Below, piece by piece: positions 35,780 through 44,497 of a stretch of DNA of 64,000 nt. The stretch is taken from NCBI GenBank assembly GCA_016707205.1, contig JADJHZ010000001.1, positions 62,001 to 126,000 on the forward strand, given 5' to 3'. The first letter of the stretch is position 1. Every line of letters starts with the position of its first letter. The translations under genes and the position numbers were made by a program. The notes under the pieces are model-generated. The model ran no database searches and was not told the DNA's origin. It saw only the letters and a program-made list of their open reading frames with translations. This DNA is from Haliscomenobacter sp. (GTDB lineage: Bacteria; Bacteroidota; Bacteroidia; Chitinophagales; Saprospiraceae).

Positions 35780-38700
35780 ATGAAGAAACATCTGCAAAAG
35801 TCGAGCTGGTTGTTGCTTATGCTGCTGATTCCGTTAACCGGAATCTTCGGCCAAGGCCGGACAATCAGTGGAAAAGTAACCGACGATCAGGATGGGGCTC
35901 CTTTGATCGGAGCCACGATTCTGGTAGTAGGTACGACGACCGGAACGGTAACGGATCTGGATGGAAACTACCAGATCGAAGCAGCCGCAGGGCAAGTATT
36001 GCGCTTTACGTACACGGGATATGCACCGAAAGAGATTACGGTGGGGAGTTCCAACATAATTGATATGCAATTGTCGTCGGAGGCCACGGCGCTTAGCGAA
36101 ATTGTGGTGACGGCGTTGGGGATTAAGGAAGACCGCCGGAAGCTGAGTTATTCTACCCAACAGGTAAAAGGGGAAGACCTCCAGAATACCCAGCGGGATA
36201 ATCCCTTCCTGAGCTTGCAGGGCCGGGTTGCCGGTTTATCTATGACGCCTACTTCGGGTGTAGCGGGCGGATCGGTAAACATGTCGCTCCGCGGGGTAAA
36301 CTCGATCGGAAGCAGTAACCAGCCTTTAATCGTAATGGATGGATTGCCCATCAGCTCCGGGGTTTTGGACCAGCACGTCCTTTACTCGGATGGCGCAGGG
36401 GTCGCCGGCAACGTTAACAACAACCGCGACGATATTGGCAGTCGTTTGAACGACCTCAACCCCAATGACATCGAAAGCATTACCGTGCTGAAAGGACCGG
36501 AAGCAGCTGCTTTGTATGGAAATGAGGGGGCCAATGGGGTTATCCTGATCACCACCAAAAAAGGAAAGGCGGGTACTGGAAAAGTGACCTACAATACCAG
36601 GTTTGCAACTTCTCACCTGTATTTGTTTCCCGAAGTCCAGCAGGTTTATGGCCGTGGCCGCAATGGCGCAGTCGAGCTTTCCGATCCGGATTATTTCGGC
36701 CCGAAGTACGCTGCAGGAACTCAATTTTACGACAATATTGATAACTTTTTCAGGGACGGGAAGAATCAGCGCCACGATTTGGCATTCGAGGGGGGGAGTG
36801 ATCGGATCACCTACCGTCTTTCGGCTTCTTATCTGAATACCGACGGGGTTATTCCAACCAACAACTATCAGCAAGGGACAGCGGCTTTGAGCAGTGATGC
36901 TCGGTTGTTACCCTGGTTGAAAGCTTCTACCCGGTTTAGCATCACTAAAACGACGAATGTTTTGCCTCCTGGTGGAACCGATGGCTACCTGACCGGTGCT
37001 CTATATTTCCCTTCGGATCAGGATATGTCTACTTATCTCAACCCGGATGGTACCCGCAAATTGACAATTGAGACGGCCAACCCGGGTTCTGATGCAGCCA
37101 ACCCGTACTTCAATGTGTTCAAAAACCACCGGGAGGACCGTTCCGACCGCACCATCGGGAATATTACCCTGGATGCCACTGTGCGCCCATGGTTGACCCT
37201 CACCGGACGTTTTGGAGTTGACCTGGCTACTACGAAAGGAAACCGTTTCTTCCATCCGCAGTCCAATGTTGGCTACGCTCGCCTGGGGTGGATCGAAGAT
37301 TACACGGATCTTGGCAGGAACCTGAATACCAATATTTTTGCTAACTTCAAAAAGGCAGCCGGTAAGCTGAAAGGTTCTTTGATTACCGGGATGTCGATCG
37401 ACGACCGCCGGAGTGAGACCGGCTCGCTTTATGGAGAAAAATTCTATTTGCCTGATTTCAATAGCATAAATAACTCGGATCCGACGACGCAGCGGACCAA
37501 AAATATTCTCACCCGCACCCGCCTGATCGGCGCTTTTGCTAAAGCGGAGCTCAACTTTAACGACTTCCTCATCGGGAATGTTACAGGTCGGAACGACTGG
37601 TCCTCTACGCTTCCCGTTGCCAACCGTTCTTATTTCTATCCCTCAGCAGGTTTGACCTTCCTTTTCTCCGACCTGCCGATGTGGAAAGGGAATACCGGGG
37701 TGCTCGACTTTGGTAAGATCCGCGCCTCATTTGCTCAGGTGGGCAACCCTGCGCCGCCTTACCGCATTCAATCCCGTTTGGTACCGCAAACCTCAACCGG
37801 TGGCGGTTTCTTGTTCGACTTCTACGGGGACAACCCGGCGCTAAAGCCTGAAACGGTGGAAAGCTTCGAAGTGGGCACGGATATGAGTTTCTTTAAGGGC
37901 CGTATTTCGGTCGACTTTGCTTACTTCTCCAAAACGATCCGGGATCAGATCGTGGTGCAGCGTTTGAGCTATGGAACCGGGTTTATTTTTGGTCTGTTAA
38001 ATGGGGGCGAGTTGAATACGAAAGGGATAGAAGTCCAGCTTGGCCTTGCCCCTGTTCGCTCCAGTAATTTTGAATGGAACATCAACGCCAACTTCACCAG
38101 GTACTCTACGGAAGTGTTGAGCCTTCCAGCTCAGGTAAATGAATATTACAGCTCGGATACCTGGGCTTATGGCAACGTTCGGGCCAGCGCCTTTTCCCCG
38201 TCAGATCTCTTAGCTACTCGCTTTGCACAACCTACAAGCTACTTCTATACGCCATTCTATGGCCGCGGTGCTGGTTCTGCAACCGCGATCGGTGGTTGGA
38301 GCTATCTGAGGAATACCAAAGGAGATATCCTGATTAACCCCACCACGGGCTTCCCGCTTTCTAATCCAAACTTCTTGCCAATTGGCGATCGCAACCCCGA
38401 TTTCGTCCTTGGATTAGTGAATTCGTTCCGCTTCTTTAAGCAGTTGAATTTGTCCTTCCTCCTGGATATCCGGAAAGGCGGGGACGTATACAATGGGAAT
38501 GAACATTATCTGACCAACAGAGGTCTAAGTTTGCGTACGCTGGACAGGGATAAGCCTATTATTGTCAAAGGCGTATTGAAAGATGGAAAGGAAGAAACCG
38601 AAACGCCGACGACCAACACTATCCAAATTACGCCTAGTGCTAATGAGACGTATTACACCACCGTCATACAACCTGAAGATTTCATCGAACGGGATATTAA

Positions 38701-38956
38701 TTGGCTTCGTCTTCGCGATGTTACGATGACCTTTAACCTGCCCACCAAGTGGCTGCAATCCACCAACGGCGTGATCAAGCAGGCCAGCGTATTCATCAAC
38801 GGTACCGATTTATTCCTGATTACCAACTATACCGGCGCAGATCCTGCAGTTAGTACAACCTCCCCGGCGACGGGCGGTGCAGGCGGTTTTGGCATGGACT
38901 TTGGAAAACTTTCAGCGCCGCGGACCTTCTCTGCCGGGTTGTCGGTAACGTTCTAA
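35780..38956 (+). CDS. SusC/RagA-family TonB-linked outer-membrane transporter (pair 1)
   Basis: A 1058-residue protein with a signal peptide (about 1-25). A carboxypeptidase-regulatory-like domain (about 27-110, ISGKVTDDQDGAPLIGATI, GTVTDLDGNY) is followed by the TonB plug (about 115-230, with VNMSLRGVNSIGSSNQPLIVMDGLPI) and a 22-strand barrel ending in the aromatic TFSAGLSVTF. It forms a pedal-bin complex with the SusD protein 50 bp downstream. The substrate is unknown; there is no adjacent glycoside hydrolase or sulfatase to suggest a polysaccharide. Confidence 0.95.
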   Translation: MKKHLQKSSWLLLMLLIPLTGIFGQGRTISGKVTDDQDGAPLIGATILVVGTTTGTVTDLDGNYQIEAAAGQVLRFTYTGYAPKEITVGSSNIIDMQLSSEATALSEIVVTALGIKEDRRKLSYSTQQVKGEDLQNTQRDNPFLSLQGRVAGLSMTPTSGVAGGSVNMSLRGVNSIGSSNQPLIVMDGLPISSGVLDQHVLYSDGAGVAGNVNNNRDDIGSRLNDLNPNDIESITVLKGPEAAALYGNEGANGVILITTKKGKAGTGKVTYNTRFATSHLYLFPEVQQVYGRGRNGAVELSDPDYFGPKYAAGTQFYDNIDNFFRDGKNQRHDLAFEGGSDRITYRLSASYLNTDGVIPTNNYQQGTAALSSDARLLPWLKASTRFSITKTTNVLPPGGTDGYLTGALYFPSDQDMSTYLNPDGTRKLTIETANPGSDAANPYFNVFKNHREDRSDRTIGNITLDATVRPWLTLTGRFGVDLATTKGNRFFHPQSNVGYARLGWIEDYTDLGRNLNTNIFANFKKAAGKLKGSLITGMSIDDRRSETGSLYGEKFYLPDFNSINNSDPTTQRTKNILTRTRLIGAFAKAELNFNDFLIGNVTGRNDWSSTLPVANRSYFYPSAGLTFLFSDLPMWKGNTGVLDFGKIRASFAQVGNPAPPYRIQSRLVPQTSTGGGFLFDFYGDNPALKPETVESFEVGTDMSFFKGRISVDFAYFSKTIRDQIVVQRLSYGTGFIFGLLNGGELNTKGIEVQLGLAPVRSSNFEWNINANFTRYSTEVLSLPAQVNEYYSSDTWAYGNVRASAFSPSDLLATRFAQPTSYFYTPFYGRGAGSATAIGGWSYLRNTKGDILINPTTGFPLSNPNFLPIGDRNPDFVLGLVNSFRFFKQLNLSFLLDIRKGGDVYNGNEHYLTNRGLSLRTLDRDKPIIVKGVLKDGKEETETPTTNTIQITPSANETYYTTVIQPEDFIERDINWLRLRDVTMTFNLPTKWLQSTNGVIKQASVFINGTDLFLITNYTGADPAVSTTSPATGGAGGFGMDFGKLSAPRTFSAGLSVTF

Positions 38957-39006
38957 TCAGCAGGTGCATTTGATGTTGTTTGTATTCAATTTCAAAAAAA
39001 GAAAGC

Positions 39007-40533
39007 ATGAAAAATAAACTCTTTATAACCAGTATACTCGCTGGCATGTTGCTGACGTTCAGCGCCTGCGATGACTACCTGGACATCAACTTCGACCCAA
39101 GTAACCCGCAGGTAGCCGAAGGGTTTGCCATATTACCTCCGGTGTTTTCTCAGATGGCGCGGGGAGAATCGTTCGACATGCGGTTCATCGGCGATTATGT
39201 CCAGAATTGGGGAAGGACGACCTCCAATTATGCGGCCGATTTGCACGGGTATTTTCCTGGCAGCGACAATATGGGCGATATTTGGAGGAGCCATTACTGG
39301 TCTATTGGCAAAAACCTCGATGTGGTGATTGCTGAAGCGGAAAAGAAAGAACAATGGGATTATATTGGGGTGAGCTTGGCTATTCGGGCCTGGAGCTGGC
39401 AAACGACGACGGATTATCATGGTGAAATTATTTTGAAGCAAGCCTGGGAACCCAACCGATACGTATTTGAATATGATACCCAGGAAGAAGTATACGAGGA
39501 AGTGCGCCGCTTGTGTAACGAGGCGCTGGAATACCTGAACCGCACCGATGGGGGTGTAAACCAAGCTTCCCTGGCACGCGGGGATCTCGTTTATAAAGGT
39601 GATCGGGCAAAATGGATCAAATTCGTATACGCAGTTCTTGCCCGAAACGCCCACCATATCAGCAATAAGTCCAGCTATGATGCCGCCAAGGTAATTGAAT
39701 ATTGCGATAAGGCTCTTGCCAGTAATGCTGATAATTTTGGGGTCCCGCATGCCGGGACAAGCTCTACCGATGGTAATTTTTATGGCCCAACGAGGAGCAA
39801 TCTCGGTACGATGCGGCCGACAAACTTTTTCCTGAATCTGCTGAACGGAACCGTTTTCAATGGAGTTCAAGACCCTCGTCTTCCTCTTCTGCTGACGGCT
39901 TCCCCCGATGGGGTATACCGTGGAGTGGATCCCGGGAAGGGCGATCCGACGAACACTACAGCGAACAATGCCACGACCCGGATTCCTACCCTTTGGGGCA
40001 ACTCTCCTAGTATTACCAACGTTGCCCAAATTTCGGGTAAATACATTTTCAAGGATAAAGAGCCCCACTACATTTTCACCTACTCGGAAATTCAGTTTAT
40101 GAAGGCTGAAGCCGCCTTTAAGAAGGGGGACAAAGCGCTGGCTTACGATGCCTTCAAAAAAGGAATTATCGCGCATATGGATTTTGCCAAAGTGGCAGCA
40201 GCAGACCGGGATGCTTATATGGCCAGCGCCGCGGTGCCCCAAACGGCAGATGCTTTGACAATCAGCGATATCATGCTTCAAAAATACATTGCTATGTGGG
40301 TACTCGGAGGCATTGAAACCTGGGTCGATATGCGCCGTTACGATTATAGCAGCTCGGTTTATAAAGGCTTTGCATTCCCAACTGCGTTATATATTGACAA
40401 CAATGGCAAACCAGCGTACCGGGTTCGCCCCCGCTACAACTCCGAGTATGTTTGGAACCTGGAATCCCTAGCTAAACTTGGCGGGGATAAAGCAGACTAC
40501 CATACAGTCAAGCCGTGGTTTATGCTTCCATAA
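39007..40533 (+). CDS. SusD/RagB-family surface lipoprotein (pair 1)
   Basis: A 508-residue lipoprotein (lipobox TFSAC, Cys about 21, then DDYLDINFDP, a typical SusD opening). Tetratricopeptide-like helices follow (about 60-230, YWSIGKNLDVVIAEAEKK). The C-terminal segment YSEIQFMKAEAAFKKGDKALAYDAF is the last TPR pair. It captures ligand above the SusC barrel. The start at 39007 is the ATG preceding the signal. It resembles the SusD-like_2 (DUF) branch more than classical SusD. Co-transcribed with pair-1 SusC, with terminator-like hairpins just after its stop. Confidence 0.92.
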   Translation: MKNKLFITSILAGMLLTFSACDDYLDINFDPSNPQVAEGFAILPPVFSQMARGESFDMRFIGDYVQNWGRTTSNYAADLHGYFPGSDNMGDIWRSHYWSIGKNLDVVIAEAEKKEQWDYIGVSLAIRAWSWQTTTDYHGEIILKQAWEPNRYVFEYDTQEEVYEEVRRLCNEALEYLNRTDGGVNQASLARGDLVYKGDRAKWIKFVYAVLARNAHHISNKSSYDAAKVIEYCDKALASNADNFGVPHAGTSSTDGNFYGPTRSNLGTMRPTNFFLNLLNGTVFNGVQDPRLPLLLTASPDGVYRGVDPGKGDPTNTTANNATTRIPTLWGNSPSITNVAQISGKYIFKDKEPHYIFTYSEIQFMKAEAAFKKGDKALAYDAFKKGIIAHMDFAKVAAADRDAYMASAAVPQTADALTISDIMLQKYIAMWVLGGIETWVDMRRYDYSSSVYKGFAFPTALYIDNNGKPAYRVRPRYNSEYVWNLESLAKLGGDKADYHTVKPWFMLP

Positions 40534-40541
40534 ACACGGAG

Positions 40542-40616
40542 ATTACCCTCTTTCACAAGAGGTAATGAATTTATATTTTAGATGCCGGGAGTTTTTGTAA
40601 CGCAAAGACTCCCGGT
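40542..40616 (+). terminator. Two hairpins after SusD 1
   Basis: The first stem pairs ATTACC(C)CTCTT with AAGAGGTAAT (40542-40569). The second pairs CCGGGAGT with ACTCCCGG (about 40585-40615), with a 15-nt loop. Neither ends in a strong U tract, so termination is plausible but not certain. Confidence 0.45.
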
Positions 40617-40620
40617 ATTC

Positions 40621-40732
40621 GTTTATAGTGCTTTGGATATCTTTTTGTATTTTGGAAGCAGACTTTTCAGGTTTTCAAAACTTGGAAAGTCTTAGCCACC
40701 AGGCTCAATTAGTTGTTCAAAGCACTATAAAC
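40621..40732. repeat. 112-bp hairpin element with perfect 15-bp terminal inverted repeats (MITE-like)
   Basis: GTTTATAGTGCTTTG at 40621-40635 is matched exactly in reverse complement at 40718-40732. Inside lies a second imperfect stem (AGACTTTTCAGGTTTT against AAAACTTGGAAAGTCT, 13 of 16 bases). It encodes no protein. It ends 10 bp before the deaminase ATG, so any promoter of that gene must be in it or upstream of it. Confidence 0.65.
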
Positions 40733-40742
40733 ACAATCCCAC

Positions 40743-41210
40743 ATGGAAGCCGACCTGAGCAAATATTTCCTCCATCAGGCATTGTTGGAAGCCCAATCCG
40801 GCGCCTCCACCGGCGCTGGCGGCCCCTTCGGCTGCGTCATCGTCCGGGATGGGCAGATCGTCGGCCGGGGCCACAATGAAGTCTTGCTTTCCAACGACCC
40901 CACCGCCCACGCGGAAGTCGTCGCCATCCGGGATGCCTGCAAAGCCCTGGGCCAATACCACCTCGGCGGCTGCACCGTTTACGCCACCTGCGAACCTTGC
41001 CCCATGTGCCTGGGCGCTATTTACTGGGCTCAGCCTGCCCGCCTGGTCTTCGCCTGCACCCGCGAAGACGCCGCCGCCATCGGATTCAACGATGCCCTGA
41101 TCTATCAGGAGTTTACCCTTCCTCTGGAAACCCGTCTCCTGCCCTCCATACACCTTCCCGTCCCTGAAATCGAAGCCTTCATGAAACACTGGCAAGGAAC
41201 CCTGTATTGA
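40743..41210 (+). CDS. Nucleoside/guanine deaminase-like zinc enzyme
   Basis: A 155-residue cytidine-deaminase-fold protein. The zinc motif is intact: His56-Ala-Glu58 in NDPTAHAEVVAI and Cys86/Cys89 in ATCEPCPMCLGA. The short N-terminus with GAGGPFGCVIVRDGQIVGRGHNEV and the C-terminal EIEAFMKHWQ resemble guanine deaminase GuaD and related nucleoside deaminases more than tRNA adenosine deaminase TadA. It sits between two SusC/SusD pairs but has its own spacing and codon-rich GC sequence. It is immediately preceded by a MITE-like hairpin and followed by a 9-mer array. Confidence 0.9.
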   Translation: MEADLSKYFLHQALLEAQSGASTGAGGPFGCVIVRDGQIVGRGHNEVLLSNDPTAHAEVVAIRDACKALGQYHLGGCTVYATCEPCPMCLGAIYWAQPARLVFACTREDAAAIGFNDALIYQEFTLPLETRLLPSIHLPVPEIEAFMKHWQGTLY

Positions 41211-41316
41211 CTTCCCTCAACCTCGCAACCTCGTTACCTCGCAACCTCGCAACCTCGCAACCTCGCAACCCCGCAACCTCGCAACCTTGCAACCTCGTTA
41301 CCTCGCAACTTTCTTG
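41211..41316. repeat. CCTCGCAAC 9-mer tandem array
   Basis: About ten imperfect copies of CCTCGCAAC (variants CCTCGTTAC, CCCCGCAAC, CCTTGCAAC) start directly after the deaminase stop. The array is open in the frame of the downstream SusC gene, so it can be mistaken for an N-terminal extension. Confidence 0.85.
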
Positions 41317-41410
41317 CCCATCCGCATTTAATTTCTTAGTTTTCCCCGCCTTTTGGCGCAGACCGCCAAAAGGTGTTTTGATTGCATCACCTACCAAAAA
41401 CACTGGTTCT

Positions 41411-44400
41411 ATGACAAAAATTGCCTTGGCCAAATGGGAAGGAATCCGGGTGGCCGTTGTCGCCGCTTTTTTTCTTCTTGGTTTTCATTCCCTTTCTGCC
41501 CAGGTCCTGATCAAGGGCAAGATTACCGACAAAAATGGAGCGGGCCTGATCGGCGCCTCCATCGCGTTACAGGACACCCGCTTTGGCGGGTATACCGATT
41601 TGGACGGGAAGTATTCTTTTGAAGCTGCCGTCGACCCTGGGCCTTACGTGCTGGTGGTTACCAGCGTAGGGTACCGGACTGCTTCAAAAGAAATTACGAT
41701 CTCCGGAAATCAGGTGGAACAAGATTTTCAACTGGAAGAAGACATCCTCAGCTTGGATGAAGTGGTCGTTACCGGTACGGTGGCCAATACCGCCAAGAAG
41801 GAACTTGGAAACTCCATTTCTTCCCTGAGTTCGAAAGACCTTGCCAACGCCAACGCCGTTTCCATCGACGGAGCTCTTCAGGGGAAGATCTCCGGCGCCC
41901 AGGTGACCCAAAACTCCGGCAACCCTGCCGGCGGGATTACCGTCCGTCTTCGCGGCCCTAGTACCATCGTGGGGTCTTCCGATCCCCTCTTTATCGTCGA
42001 CGGGGTCATCGTGAATAACGATTCCCGGCAGTTGATCGACCTGGGGGGCTACGCCCAAAACCGCCTGGTCGATATCAACCCCAACGATATTGAGCGCATT
42101 GAGATTATCAAAGGTGCTGCGGCAGCCGCTATTTACGGCTCCCGCGCCAATAACGGGGTAGTCCAGATCTTTACCAAAAAAGGAGCGGAAGGCGCGGCCC
42201 GCGTTTCTTTCAGCACCCAGTTAAGGGTAAGCCAGTTGCGCAAAAAACTGGAAATCAACGAGTATCCTTTTGCTTTTAATAATACCACCGCTTCCGACCT
42301 GACTCAGCGCCCCGTAGAACGCTACGACTACCAGGACGCGATCTTCCGGGATGCGGTTGGGACGGAAAATTCCATTTCGGTCTCCGGGGGTTCGGCGAAT
42401 ACGAAATATTATGTATCCGGTTCAAATCTTTACAACCAGGGAATTGTCGATCAGACGGATTTTAGCCGGAACGGCTTGCGTCTGCGCATTTCTCAGAAAG
42501 TTGGCAAGATCGTCAGTGTCGACGCAGGCGCCAACTATGTGGTCAGTTCGAGCAACGAAATTCCAAACGGAGGCTTGGTCGAAGCCTACGGCGCCCTGAC
42601 CGGCTTCATCTTTGCCAATAACTTTATCAATCCCGAGCCCGACCCGGCAACAGGCATTTATCCGTCTACCGCGCCGACCAGTGTGCTGCGCCGGACAAAC
42701 CCACTGGAAGCGATCAACCGGTTTGATTTTCGGCAAAGCACCAACCGGTTTATTGGAGACGTTCAGGTCAATATCAAACCCATTCTTGGGTTGAATATCG
42801 ACTATGTGGTGGGTATGGATAACTACACCCAAATTGCCACAGCGTATATTCCCCCGAAAAACACGACGCCATCTTTTGACGGAGGGTTTTCCCGGCGCGC
42901 CGATGCCACCGTTTTTCAGATCAATAACGACCTGAATATCAGCTACCGGACCGATCTGTCTGATTGGTTAAAATCCACTACAGGGATTGGAGGAACGCTG
43001 CAATACGATCGCACCAACACCTTTAGCGCCCAGGCGCAACAGCTTGGAGCTTTTGGCGAAACGGTCAATAACGGAACAATTGTTGCGGGAGAGTTCCGGT
43101 CCGAACGCACTATTTTGGGCGCTTTCGCGCAGCAATCCTTTGGGATTCACGATCTGCTGTTCCTCACCGGCGCTGCACGGGTAGATGCGTCTTCCGTTTA
43201 CGGAGAAGACAACCGCTGGCAGTTTTTCCCAAAGGTGAGCGGCAGCCTTGTTGCCAGCAACCTGGGCTTCTGGAAGGATTCCGGACTTGGAAACCTCTTC
43301 CCGAATTTCAAAGTTCGCGCAGCGTGGGGCCAATCCGGCAACCTGACGGCAATTGGCGTGTACGACCGGTTCACCAATTACGGCCCTATTGTGTACGGAG
43401 GCCAGACGGGCTATGTGGCGCCCGTTCAGCTTGGAAACTTCACGGTAGTTCCGGAACGCCAAACCGAATTTGAAGTGGGAGCGGATATCACCATGTTGAA
43501 CGACCGCATCAGCCTCGAATTTACCTATTACAATAAAGACGTTAAGGACCTGATCCTGAACCGGACCCTTTCCCCCACGACCGGCTTCAACAACCGCTTG
43601 ATCAACGTAGGCACGATGACCAACAAAGGGTTTGAATTCATGGTTAAAGCAGTGCCCGTTAACACCTCTCAATTCCAATGGGTTACGACGTTTAACTACA
43701 CCAGTAATAAAAACGTCGTCAATGGGGTTGAAGGAAACGGCGTGCTGCCTTTTGCGGGCGGATTTAGCCAGGTAGCTGCCGTAAACGGGTATCCGTTGGG
43801 CGCTTTTTACACCGGATTTGCCGCAACCAACCCGGATGGAACCCACCTTCTTACGACAGCTGGATTACCGCAGAGAGAACGGGGAGTACAAGGACCCAAC
43901 GGAACGTATACCGTGGGCCGGGATGCCAACGGGCAACCTTCCGGTACGCCGTTGGTGAAGGTCGTCGGCGATCCCAACCCGGTGAGCGTAGTAGCTTGGG
44001 TGAACGAAGTGAGCATCAACAAGCTTACGTTCCGGATGCAATGGGATGGCATGCTGGGATTCGATGTGTTCAACTTTACCAAGCGGGTAGGGGATCGCGA
44101 CCTCTACGGCGGGTTGAAAGGGTACGAAGCAGAGCTTAAAGGCGAGGTGCCGAAAGGAACGAGCGCTGCCTTATTCGGCATTCTGGGCGAATGGATCGAG
44201 GACGGAAGCTTTGTTAAGCTTCGGGAAATTTCTGTCTCTTATGACATTGCAACCAAAGGCTTGCTTCGCGGACTGCGGATTACGGCTGCCGGCCGAAACC
44301 TGCTTTCGATCGACAATTACAGCGGATTTGATCCGGAAGTCAACGCTGCCGGGCAGGATAATGCCGTTCGGGGTTTTGATTTCGTAGAGGTGCCCATCCC

Positions 44401-44437
44401 AAGGATGTTTATTCTGGGGTTGAATGCTAATTTCTAG
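41411..44437 (+). CDS. SusC/RagA-family TonB-linked outer-membrane transporter (pair 2)
   Basis: A 1008-residue protein with signal peptide (MTKIALAKWEGIRVAVVAAF to SAQ). The carboxypeptidase-like domain (about 28-115, IKGKITDKNGAGLIGASIAL) leads to the plug (about 120-235, DPLFIVDGVIVNND, NDIERIEIIKGAAAAAIYGS) and a barrel ending FILGLNANF. The start at 41411 is chosen because upstream in-frame codons lie in the CCTCGCAAC array. It is paired with the SusD-like gene 60 bp downstream. The overall pattern is that of the SusC subclass with DEVVVTGTVANTAKKELGN after the N-domain. Substrate unknown. Confidence 0.94.
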   Translation: MTKIALAKWEGIRVAVVAAFFLLGFHSLSAQVLIKGKITDKNGAGLIGASIALQDTRFGGYTDLDGKYSFEAAVDPGPYVLVVTSVGYRTASKEITISGNQVEQDFQLEEDILSLDEVVVTGTVANTAKKELGNSISSLSSKDLANANAVSIDGALQGKISGAQVTQNSGNPAGGITVRLRGPSTIVGSSDPLFIVDGVIVNNDSRQLIDLGGYAQNRLVDINPNDIERIEIIKGAAAAAIYGSRANNGVVQIFTKKGAEGAARVSFSTQLRVSQLRKKLEINEYPFAFNNTTASDLTQRPVERYDYQDAIFRDAVGTENSISVSGGSANTKYYVSGSNLYNQGIVDQTDFSRNGLRLRISQKVGKIVSVDAGANYVVSSSNEIPNGGLVEAYGALTGFIFANNFINPEPDPATGIYPSTAPTSVLRRTNPLEAINRFDFRQSTNRFIGDVQVNIKPILGLNIDYVVGMDNYTQIATAYIPPKNTTPSFDGGFSRRADATVFQINNDLNISYRTDLSDWLKSTTGIGGTLQYDRTNTFSAQAQQLGAFGETVNNGTIVAGEFRSERTILGAFAQQSFGIHDLLFLTGAARVDASSVYGEDNRWQFFPKVSGSLVASNLGFWKDSGLGNLFPNFKVRAAWGQSGNLTAIGVYDRFTNYGPIVYGGQTGYVAPVQLGNFTVVPERQTEFEVGADITMLNDRISLEFTYYNKDVKDLILNRTLSPTTGFNNRLINVGTMTNKGFEFMVKAVPVNTSQFQWVTTFNYTSNKNVVNGVEGNGVLPFAGGFSQVAAVNGYPLGAFYTGFAATNPDGTHLLTTAGLPQRERGVQGPNGTYTVGRDANGQPSGTPLVKVVGDPNPVSVVAWVNEVSINKLTFRMQWDGMLGFDVFNFTKRVGDRDLYGGLKGYEAELKGEVPKGTSAALFGILGEWIEDGSFVKLREISVSYDIATKGLLRGLRITAAGRNLLSIDNYSGFDPEVNAAGQDNAVRGFDFVEVPIPRMFILGLNANF

Positions 44438-44497
44438 GATCAACCGAATTATTTGACTATAAAAAATTGATTTTCATTTAGTTGAAAACAGAGGACT

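Noticed and set aside
39133..40281. 382-codon minus-strand open frame
   Set aside because: Antisense to SusD 1, which has lipobox and TPR features in the sense strand.
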